Of a stretch of DNA of 64,000 bases, positions 17,790-24,263 are shown piece after piece (position 1 is the first letter of the stretch; the number at the start of each line of letters is the position of its first letter). The stretch is from Sphingomonas gei. GTDB taxonomy: Bacteria > Pseudomonadota > Alphaproteobacteria > Sphingomonadales > Sphingomonadaceae. Location: positions 310,001 through 374,000 of the forward strand of contig NZ_SRXT01000004.1 in assembly GCF_004792685.1 (NCBI RefSeq), in the 5' to 3' direction. The notes beneath the pieces were generated by a model. It ran no database searches. It was not told where the DNA came from and saw only the letters and a list, made by a program, of their open reading frames with translations. Position numbers and translations under genes: made by a program.

Positions 17790-18785
17790 ATGTTGACGCT
17801 CGCGCTCCTGCTCCTCGCCGCCGATCCCGCCGCCGGCGCCTCGCAGACCTATGGCGACTGGGCGGTGGCCTGCGACAATCTCGCAATCTGCGAGATGACC
17901 TCGCTGATGGGCGAAGGCGACTGGCCCGAGGATGGCCCGCTGGCGGCCTCGATCCGCCGCGCGCCGGGGCCGCAGGGCGGCTTCGAAATTACGGTCGATT
18001 CGGCCAAGGCGACCGATAACGTCGCGCTCAGGATCGACGGCAAGCCGGTGGCGCAGGGCGTACCGAAAGACGGCGCGGTGCGGTTCGGTGGCGCCGAAGC
18101 CGCGCGCATCGTCGCCGCTTTGATCGAGGGAAGCGCGCTCACGCTCGCCAACGCCAGGGGGACGATCGCCACGATCTCGCTCAAGGGGTCCTCCGCGGCG
18201 CTGCGCTTCATCGATGCCGGGCAGGGCCGTGCCGGCACCGTCACCGCGGCGGCGGCCAAGGGCGCGAAGCCCGCCGCCAGCGTTCCTGCCGGGCCCGCGG
18301 TGCCGCGCATCGCCGCATTGCGTAGCGGCGGCACGCCCGCCACCGTGAGCGCCGTGTTGCGCAAGCAAATGGAAAAGGCTGCGGGCTGCGACGAGGACCT
18401 GGCCGAGTCCGACAAGGAAAGCGCGGTTCAGACCTTCGCGCTGGGGGGCGGTGCGACTCTGGCGCTGCTGCCGTGCGGCAGTGGCGCCTACAACATCAAC
18501 AGCGTGCCCTTCGTCGTGCGCGGCGGCAAGGCGGCGGTCGCCGATATGGATTATTCGGGCGACGGCAGCGGCGAGGCGGCGATGCTCACCAATGCGTGGT
18601 GGGACGCCAAGACCAGCGTGCTGGGCACCCACGCCAAGGGCCGCGGGATCGGCGATTGCGGCGAGAGCGCGAGCTATGTCTGGAACGGCAAGGGCTTCCG
18701 CCTGATCGAGCTGCGGTCGATGGGCGAGTGCCGCGGATCGATCAACTGGCTGCGAACCTGGAAGGCCGAGCCGGTCTATCGCTGA
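17790..18785 (+). CDS. DUF1176 domain secreted protein
   Basis: A 331-residue protein with a short N-terminal signal (MLTLALLLLAADPAAGAS). The first domain starts with YGDWAVACDNLAICEMTSL, the typical opening of DUF1176 proteins, with paired cysteines C29/C34. The C-terminal half has further cysteines (AGCDED, LPCGSGAYN, GDCGESASYVWNGKGFRL, GECRGS) and ends as the family does. Such proteins are periplasmic and of unknown function, related to invasion-associated-protein-B-like folds. It converges with egtD, four bases apart. Confidence 0.88.
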   Translation: MLTLALLLLAADPAAGASQTYGDWAVACDNLAICEMTSLMGEGDWPEDGPLAASIRRAPGPQGGFEITVDSAKATDNVALRIDGKPVAQGVPKDGAVRFGGAEAARIVAALIEGSALTLANARGTIATISLKGSSAALRFIDAGQGRAGTVTAAAAKGAKPAASVPAGPAVPRIAALRSGGTPATVSAVLRKQMEKAAGCDEDLAESDKESAVQTFALGGGATLALLPCGSGAYNINSVPFVVRGGKAAVADMDYSGDGSGEAAMLTNAWWDAKTSVLGTHAKGRGIGDCGESASYVWNGKGFRLIELRSMGECRGSINWLRTWKAEPVYR

Positions 18786-18789
18786 ACGG

Positions 18790-19767
18790 TCACGGCGCCG
18801 TCCGCAGCGGCTGCGCTTCGCACAGCACCAGCGCGAACCAGTCCTTGGGATCGGTCCATTCGCGGATCGGCGTCCAGCCGCCGGCGCGCAGCAGCATGCG
18901 GGCACCATTGGGGCCATATTTGTGGCTGTTCTCGGTATGGATCGTCTCGCCCGCCGCCATCTCGAACGCCCGGCCGTCGACGCTGAAGGTCACGTCGCGC
19001 TGCGCCTCGAGGTGCATCTCGATGCGGGCGGCATCGGGGTTCCATATCGCACGGTGGCGGAACGCGTCGACCGGGATCGTGCCCGCAAGCTCGCGATTGA
19101 TCCGCTCGAGCAAATTGAGGTTGAACGCGGCAGTGACGCCCTGCGCGTCGTCATAAGCCGGGATCAATATGTCGGGCGACTTGACCCGGTCCATCCCGAT
19201 CAGCAGTCGTGCGCCTTCGCCCAGCCAGTCGCGCATCGCGCGGAGCAGATCGACCGCGTGATAGGCATTCATGTTGCCGATCGTCGATCCGGGGAAGAAG
19301 CCGAGCTTGGGCAACCCCGAGACTTCGCCCGGCAGCGGCAGCGGGCGCAGGAAATCGGCCTCGACCGGAAGCACCGGAAGTCCCGGGAAGCTGCCGGCGA
19401 GCGCCTGCGCCGAATGACGGAGGAATTCGCCCGAAATGTCGATCGGCACATACGCGGCGGGGTGAATCGCGCGCAGCAGGATCGGCGTCTTGGCCGACGA
19501 GCCCGAGCCGAACTCGACCACCGCGGCATTGCGCGCCGCGAGCGCGCCCAGTTGCGGGCCGATCTGCATCAGCAATGCCGTCTCGGTGCGCGTCGGATAA
19601 TATTCGGGCAGGTCGGTGATCGCTTCGAACAATTCGGAGCCGCGGCGATCGTAGAACCAGCGTGCGGGGATCGCCCGCGGCCGCGCGGCGAGGCCGGTCA
19701 GCACATCGGCGCGGAAATTGGGATCGGCGAGGCCGCGCTCGCCATCCTCTTGTTCCTGCTTGAGCAT
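18790..19767 (-). CDS. egtD: L-histidine N(alpha)-methyltransferase
   Basis: A 325-residue SAM enzyme that trimethylates histidine to hercynine, the first step of ergothioneine synthesis. Motifs: the N-terminal GLAARPRAIPARWFYDRRGSELFE, AVVEFGSGSSAKTPILLRA (SAM site), YVPIDISGEFL, and FFPGSTIGNM, all characteristic of EgtD. It begins two bases after egtB on the same strand, so egtB-egtD form a compact operon. No egtA, egtC or egtE homologue is adjacent, as in other proteobacteria that use a reduced EgtB/EgtD route. Confidence 0.95.
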   Translation of the reverse strand: MLKQEQEDGERGLADPNFRADVLTGLAARPRAIPARWFYDRRGSELFEAITDLPEYYPTRTETALLMQIGPQLGALAARNAAVVEFGSGSSAKTPILLRAIHPAAYVPIDISGEFLRHSAQALAGSFPGLPVLPVEADFLRPLPLPGEVSGLPKLGFFPGSTIGNMNAYHAVDLLRAMRDWLGEGARLLIGMDRVKSPDILIPAYDDAQGVTAAFNLNLLERINRELAGTIPVDAFRHRAIWNPDAARIEMHLEAQRDVTFSVDGRAFEMAAGETIHTENSHKYGPNGARMLLRAGGWTPIREWTDPKDWFALVLCEAQPLRTAP

Positions 19768-19769
19768 CG

Positions 19770-21098
19770 TTACAGATCCTTGGCCAGGCGTACGCCGGTG
19801 AACTGCCAGCGCTGGTGCGGATAGAAGAAGTTGCGATAGCTTGCCCGGACATGCCCGCGCGGCGTCGCGCAGCTGCCGCCGCGCAGCACGAACTGGCCGC
19901 TCATGAACTTGCCGTTATATTCGCCGACTGCGCCTTCGGCGGCGCGGAAGCCCGGATAGGGGCGGAAGGCGCTGCCGGTCCATTCCCAGACATCGCCGAA
20001 AAAGGCGGGGCCACCAGACGACGGACGTGGCTCGACGGCACCGGCGGCATCGAGCTGGTTGCCGCCGTTCGAGTCATGGCCGCTCGCCGCCGCCTCCCAT
20101 TCGAATTCAGTAGGCAGCCGCGCGCCGGCCCAGCCGGCATAGGCATCGGCCTCGAAGAAGCTGACATGGGCCACCGGCGCGGCCGGATCGACCGGGCGGC
20201 GGCCGTCGAGCCCGAAGCGGCTCCAGCCGCCCTCGCTCCGCTCCCAATATAGCGGCGCAACGATGCCTTGCGCTTGCACCCATGCCCAGCCGTCCGAAAG
20301 CCAGTGGCGCGGCTCGGCATAGCCGCCGTCGGCGATGAACGCGGCCCATTCGCCATTGGTGACGGTGCGATCGGCGAGCGCGTGCGGATGGAGCAAGGCG
20401 GCGTGGCGCGGCCCTTCGCAATCGAAGGCGAAGCCGGAACCGGCCGCATCGATCGTATCGCCGGTTGACTCGCTTGACTCGATACGCGTGTTTTCACGCT
20501 TGCTTGACTCGTCGTGCCCGACCTCGACCAGCCCCGTCCTGCCCTCGATCCACTCGACCGGCCCGGGCATCGCGACCGGGACCTTGGGCGCGCCCTGCCA
20601 CATTGCCGGCTGGAGCGGATTCACCGAGAAATGATGGAGAATGTCGGTGAGCAGCAGTTCCTGATGCTGCTCCTCGTGATGGCAGCCCAGCGCGACCAGA
20701 TCGCGCGCGTCGGCCGGCAGATCGGGAAGCGCACCCAGCAACGCCGCGTTCACCGTGGCGCGATAGCCCATAATCTCGTCGAGCGAAGGACGCGACAGCA
20801 TGCCGCGACGCGGACGGGCGTGGCGCTGGCCCTCGGCTTCGTAATAGCTGTTGAACAGGAACGGGAAACGATCGTCCTGCACGCGGTAGCCGGGCACGTG
20901 ATCGCGCAGCACGAAGGTCTCGAAGAACCACGTCGTATGCGCCAAATGCCATTTGGCGGGCGAGGCATCGTCCATCGACTGAATCGTCGCATCGGCATCC
21001 GAGAGCGGCGCGACGAGCGCGGCGCTGAGCGCACGAACCGCGGCGAAACGGGACGCGAGCGCGGAGGGATCCGGGTTTACGTCGCGCTCCGTTCTCAT
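19770..21098 (-). CDS. egtB: Ergothioneine biosynthesis sulfoxide synthase EgtB
   Basis: A 442-residue iron enzyme that joins hercynine to a thiol with oxygen. The DinB-like N-terminal half has the first iron ligand region (SPAKWHLAHTTWFFE) and the HHEEQHQELLLTDILHH motif, which supplies two more His ligands. The C-terminal half is the formylglycine-generating-enzyme-like domain (NGEWAAFIADGGY, LPTEFEWEAAAS, GDVWEWTGSAF, RGGSCAT). An in-frame hydrophilic insert of about 25 residues (ESSKREN...DAAGS) sits between the EVGHD strand and GFAFDCEGPRH; its DNA has three TTGACTCG repeats. The ribosome site is AGGAAC before the ATG. Two TCTAGATC octamers lie upstream (21107-21114 and 21144-21151). Confidence 0.94.
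   Translation of the reverse strand: MRTERDVNPDPSALASRFAAVRALSAALVAPLSDADATIQSMDDASPAKWHLAHTTWFFETFVLRDHVPGYRVQDDRFPFLFNSYYEAEGQRHARPRRGMLSRPSLDEIMGYRATVNAALLGALPDLPADARDLVALGCHHEEQHQELLLTDILHHFSVNPLQPAMWQGAPKVPVAMPGPVEWIEGRTGLVEVGHDESSKRENTRIESSESTGDTIDAAGSGFAFDCEGPRHAALLHPHALADRTVTNGEWAAFIADGGYAEPRHWLSDGWAWVQAQGIVAPLYWERSEGGWSRFGLDGRRPVDPAAPVAHVSFFEADAYAGWAGARLPTEFEWEAAASGHDSNGGNQLDAAGAVEPRPSSGGPAFFGDVWEWTGSAFRPYPGFRAAEGAVGEYNGKFMSGQFVLRGGSCATPRGHVRASYRNFFYPHQRWQFTGVRLAKDL
20436..20511. repeat. Repeat-bearing insert within egtB
   Basis: About 75 bases inside egtB that typical EgtB proteins lack. Three direct copies of TTGACTCG occur on the plus strand (20465-20472, 20474-20481, 20504-20511), with the hairpin GCGTG-TTTT-CACGC (20486-20499) between the second and third. 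Each copy contains a GANTC site. Base composition is less GC-rich than the flanks. The reading frame is kept. Whether it is a small mobile palindrome or expanded sequence is unknown. Confidence 0.55.
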
Positions 21099-21149
21099 AA
21101 TGTTCCTCTAGATCGCGGCGGCCGTAGCGTCAATAGAAATCAATCTAGA

Positions 21150-21707
21150 TCAGCGCGATGCCCCCGGTACCCACAGAACGTCACCCGCGCCGTTTAGGTT
21201 CATCGCACGCGCGGCGACGAACAGCAGATCGGACAGGCGGTTGAGGTAGGTGAGCGCTTCGGGGCGCAACGCAACCTGGGCGCCGGCTGCCACGGTCGTC
21301 CGCTCGGCGCGCCGCACCACGGCGCGCGCAAGGTGCAGCGCCGCGGCGCCGGGCTCGCCCGCGGGAAGGATGAAGCTGGTCAGCGGATCGAGCGCGGTAT
21401 TGAGGTGGTCGATCCGCTCCTCGAGCCATTCGATCTGGCCGGGCACGATGCGCAGCGCGCCTTCGATCTCGACCGGGGTGGCGAGATCGGCGCCGAGATC
21501 GAACAAGTCGTTCTGGATTCGGGCGAGCATCTCGCTGAAACTGCCCGGGCCGATCGCGGCGCGCGCCACGCCGATCGCGCTGTTGGCTTCGTCGACATCG
21601 CCGATCGCCGCCATCCGCGGATCGGCCTTCGACACGCGCGATCCGTCGACCAGCCCGGTGCTGCCGTCGTCGCCCGTCCGCGTGTAGATCTTGTTGAGCT
21701 TGACCAT
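21150..21707 (-). CDS. Cob(I)alamin adenosyltransferase, PduO type
   Basis: A 185-residue ATP:cob(I)alamin adenosyltransferase that makes adenosylcobalamin. PduO-type motifs are present: KIYTRTGDDGSTGL near the start (ATP binding), DVDEANSAIG, the helix with RAVVRRAERTTV, and LNRLSDLLFVAARAMN near the end. These distinguish it from CobA-type enzymes. It lies upstream of egtB on the same strand, 51 bases before the egtB start; the TCTAGATC pair in this gap suggests a separate egt promoter. No cobalamin synthesis genes are nearby, so it probably acts in salvage. Confidence 0.94.
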   Translation of the reverse strand: MVKLNKIYTRTGDDGSTGLVDGSRVSKADPRMAAIGDVDEANSAIGVARAAIGPGSFSEMLARIQNDLFDLGADLATPVEIEGALRIVPGQIEWLEERIDHLNTALDPLTSFILPAGEPGAAALHLARAVVRRAERTTVAAGAQVALRPEALTYLNRLSDLLFVAARAMNLNGAGDVLWVPGASR

Positions 21708-21838
21708 CGGCGCGGTCCTACGCCCGCATCACGCGATTTGCCATGGCTTGCGGCGAACGCAGTTACTCCGTCGCTAAGGCTATCGCGAGAGGCTGCGTAA
21801 ACATCCTCATGCCAAAGGTGAGCCAGGGGAGTCTCGCC

Positions 21839-22168
21839 ATGAACCCGATCGACGACAAGAACGATGCTCTGATCGCCCGGCTCGCCGAAGCCGACCGACG
21901 CACCAATCCGCGCACTCCGACTGCGCTGACTGCGACGATCCGCGCCAGCGGCGAAGTGCGCCGGATCAAGGGCGAAGTCGCCGACGTCTCGATCGAGGGC
22001 TGCAAGATCTACACCTGGGGTCTGCACGAAGGCGACGAAGTGTGGATCGCGATCGCGCATCTCGCGCCGATGCCGGCCCGGGTGTGCTGGGCCGGCGAAG
22101 GCGTGGTGGGGCTCAAGTTCAAGGGCACGCTGCACCAGTCGCTGGTGACGCATCTCGGCTTCCTATAG
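21839..22168 (+). CDS. PilZ domain protein
   Basis: A 109-residue single-domain PilZ protein, a cyclic di-GMP receptor. The binding motifs are RRTNPR (RxxxR, Arg21-Arg25) and DVSIEGC ((D/N)xSxxG). The ATG at 21839 has AGGGGAG nine bases upstream; an upstream open stretch from 21743 lacks family similarity. The short N-terminus ahead of the motif is common in sphingomonad PilZ proteins. The partner that receives the signal is not evident from the neighbours. Confidence 0.88.
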   Translation: MNPIDDKNDALIARLAEADRRTNPRTPTALTATIRASGEVRRIKGEVADVSIEGCKIYTWGLHEGDEVWIAIAHLAPMPARVCWAGEGVVGLKFKGTLHQSLVTHLGFL

Positions 22169-22187
22169 GCCTAATGGGGGCGAGACG

Positions 22188-22283
22188 ATGCGCCGTCCGC
22201 CCCTGCTCGATCTCGAACTGGTGGTGCTGATCGGCGTGATGCTGGTCGCGTTGATCTGGTGCGTGGCGATGCTGATCCGCTGA
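22188..22283 (+). CDS. Small single-helix membrane protein
   Basis: A 31-residue open frame (MRRPPLLDLELVVLIGVMLV...MLIR) that is almost entirely one hydrophobic helix with a basic N-terminus. It starts 20 bases after the PilZ stop and has a purine-rich GGGGGCGAGACG before the ATG. The reading frame and hydrophobicity support expression, but the shortness keeps confidence moderate. It converges with the HIG1 gene. Confidence 0.45.
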   Translation: MRRPPLLDLELVVLIGVMLVALIWCVAMLIR

Positions 22284-22302
22284 GCGGGCGCGACTCCGGC
22301 GA

Positions 22303-22533
22303 TCAGCCCTTGGAAGACATGATCAGCAGGATCAGCGCGATGATCGCGATCGCCACTGCCTGGAACAGGATGCGCTGCTGCATCAGTTTGTTCGAGCGGA
22401 GCGCGCGCTCGCTCGGGCCGTCGCCTTCGAGATCCTTGGTGGTGGTCTGGGCCATGTTGACCAGCCCCTTGATGAGCACGAAGACCACCGCGAGCATCGC
22501 GGCAATGAGCAGGGCGGCAAGGAAGAAGGTCAT
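22303..22533 (-). CDS. HIG1-domain twin-transmembrane protein
   Basis: A 76-residue protein with two membrane helices (FFLAALLIAAMLAVVFVLIKGL and ILFQAVAIAIIALILLIMS) joined by a polar loop containing SNKLMQQRILFQ. This is the bacterial HIG1 pattern; eukaryotic HIG1 proteins associate with cytochrome oxidase supercomplexes. It starts ten bases after the gluQRS stop on the same strand, so the pair is probably one transcript. Confidence 0.85.
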   Translation of the reverse strand: MTFFLAALLIAAMLAVVFVLIKGLVNMAQTTTKDLEGDGPSERALRSNKLMQQRILFQAVAIAIIALILLIMSSKG

Positions 22534-22542
22534 GCCGGCTCC

Positions 22543-23511
22543 CTACGCCTTTGCCGGCGCGAAGCCAACTGGCAGCAGCCCTGCACGCAACCGATCGGCG
22601 AGCGCGCGGCCATCCTCGCCGGCGAGGCGCATCGCCTCGAGGCTCGGCGCGCCGTGGCGCTTGGCGAGGCGCTGGCCGTCGGGGCCGAGCAGCAATGCGT
22701 GGTGGCGGTATTCCGGGGTCGGCAGGCCGAGCAGCGCCTGGAGCAGGCGGTGGATATGGGTGGCGTGGAACAGGTCCTTGCCGCGGACGACATGCGTGAT
22801 CCCCTGCGCGGCATCGTCGACGGTGACTGCGAGATGGTAGGAAGCGGGGGCGTCCTTTCGGGCGAGGACGACATCGCCATGGGCGAGCGGGTCGGCGCGG
22901 ACTGAGCCGGCGAGCGCGTCGTGCCACGTCAAATCCCTCTCCCTTTGGGAGAGGGAGGGAGCCGGCATAGCCGGCGGAAGGGTGAGGGCAGCATGTCGAA
23001 ACGTGCTGGCCTCACCCTTCCCACCGCCTGACGGCGGCGGGCCCCTTCCCTCTCCCAAAGGGAGAGGGAGCTCGATCGCCCGCCCTACATCGAGCCGCCA
23101 GCTGTGCGGCCTGGACAGGTCCGGCGTCGCAAGCCCGCGGCAAGTCCCCGGATACACCGCCCCTTCGGATCCGTGCGGCGCCGACAGGCTCGCGGCGATG
23201 TCGGCGCGGGTGCAGAAGCAGGGGTAGAGCAGCCCCATGACGCGGAGCCGGTCCAGCGCCTGCTGGTAGAGGTCCAGCCGCCGCGACTGGAAGGTCACAG
23301 GACCGTCCCAGCCCAGCCCCAGCCATTCGAGATCGCGCAAAATCGCCTCGACATGCTCGCGCCGGCTGCGGGTGCCGTCGATATCTTCGATGCGCAGGCT
23401 GAAGCGCCCGCCCGCGACGCGCGCGAAATCATGCGCCTGGATCGCCGAAAAGGCATGGCCGAGGTGAAGCCGCCCGGTCGGGCTCGGCGCGAATCGGGTG
23501 TGCACTTCCAT
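22543..23511 (-). CDS. gluQ: Glutamyl-Q tRNA(Asp) synthetase with 46-residue repeat insertion
   Basis: A 322-residue GluRS paralogue that attaches glutamate to queuosine at position 34 of tRNA-Asp. Present are the HIGH-like motif (GRLHLGHAFSA), RIEDIDGTRSR, the zinc-site region (CFCTR...YPGTCR) and the KMSKS-like LAKRHGAPS. The normal protein is about 270-290 residues. The excess is a 46-residue segment (ELPLPLGEGRG to SLSQRERD) inserted before LTWHDA. It is encoded by a palindromic repeat read in frame. The catalytic parts look intact, so function is plausible. The ATG at 23511 is preferred to the TTG one codon earlier; AAGGG lies upstream. Confidence 0.92.
   Translation of the reverse strand: MEVHTRFAPSPTGRLHLGHAFSAIQAHDFARVAGGRFSLRIEDIDGTRSRREHVEAILRDLEWLGLGWDGPVTFQSRRLDLYQQALDRLRVMGLLYPCFCTRADIAASLSAPHGSEGAVYPGTCRGLATPDLSRPHSWRLDVGRAIELPLPLGEGRGPPPSGGGKGEASTFRHAALTLPPAMPAPSLSQRERDLTWHDALAGSVRADPLAHGDVVLARKDAPASYHLAVTVDDAAQGITHVVRGKDLFHATHIHRLLQALLGLPTPEYRHHALLLGPDGQRLAKRHGAPSLEAMRLAGEDGRALADRLRAGLLPVGFAPAKA
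22934..23069. repeat. Palindromic repeat (family B) inside gluQRS
   Basis: A long imperfect palindrome. Each end is itself a small hairpin: TCCCTCTCCC-TTT-GGGAGAGGGA at 22934-22956 and its reverse complement at 23047-23069. Inside are GGGTGAGG/CCTCACCC arms around a core AGCATGTCGAAACGTGCT. The total, about 138 bp, is a multiple of three and has no stop codon in the gluQRS frame. It is of the type usually intergenic in these genomes. Confidence 0.85.
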
Positions 23512-23607
23512 CAAACCGGCCCTTGACCGCGAGTCGCGGCATATGCTGTCATGTGCCCGTCACCGTTGCCGGTCAGGTAGGGGCGGCCGCAATTGGTGAG
23601 GGAGCGC

Positions 23608-24174
23608 ATGTATCATCCCGATCTTATTCGTCATCCGGACAGTTGCCCCGCGCTCGTGCTCAACGCCGATTTCACGCCGCTCAGTTACTATCCGCTCAGC
23701 GTGTGGCCGTGGCAGACCGCGATCAAGGCGCTGTTCCTCGATCGGGTCGACGTCGTCTCCTTCTACGAACGCGAGGTGCGAAGTCCCAGCGCGAGGCTGA
23801 AGCTGCCTTCGGTCATCGCGCTCAAACAATATGTTCGCCCCTCGCAATTCCCCGCCTTCACGCGCTTCAACCTGTTCCTCCGCGACAAATTCTCCTGCCA
23901 ATATTGCGGGACCCAGCGCGACCTCACCTTCGACCATGTCATTCCCCGCGCCCAGGGCGGGCGTACCACCTGGGAAAATGTCGCGACTGCCTGCGCGCCG
24001 TGCAACCTAAAAAAGGGCGGGCGCACGCCCAAACAGGCGGCGATGCCGCTTCATATCGAGCCGATCCGGCCGACCAGCTGGCAGCTCCAGGAGCATGGCC
24101 GCCGCTTCCCGCCGCATTATCTCCACCAGACCTGGCGCGACTGGCTGTATTGGGACGTCGAACTGGAGGCCTGA
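23608..24174 (+). CDS. HNH endonuclease domain protein
   Basis: A 188-residue protein with an HNH nuclease domain at about residues 95-145: CQYCG, then DHVIPRAQGGRTTWENVATAC and APCNLKKGG. The zinc CxxC pairs and the catalytic His are visible. The N-terminal part (ALVLNADFTPLSYYPLSVWPWQTAIKALFLDRVDVV) is typical of a widely conserved chromosomal HNH family, not of homing endonucleases or restriction enzymes. The ATG at 23608 has GAGGGAG close upstream; TTG at 23593 is an alternative. The biological role is not known. Confidence 0.88.
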   Translation: MYHPDLIRHPDSCPALVLNADFTPLSYYPLSVWPWQTAIKALFLDRVDVVSFYEREVRSPSARLKLPSVIALKQYVRPSQFPAFTRFNLFLRDKFSCQYCGTQRDLTFDHVIPRAQGGRTTWENVATACAPCNLKKGGRTPKQAAMPLHIEPIRPTSWQLQEHGRRFPPHYLHQTWRDWLYWDVELEA

Positions 24175-24263
24175 ACGCCTTTCCTTGCGCCGCGCGCCGT
24201 ATTATCCTAACAATACACCGTGTTGTGCTTTTCCCAAGCGCCAGGGGCGGATAAGAGGCGCTG

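Noticed and set aside
23608..24174. HNH nuclease as part of a defence or homing system
   Set aside because: The protein belongs to a common chromosomal HNH family, and no methylase, restriction partner, intron or phage gene lies beside it.
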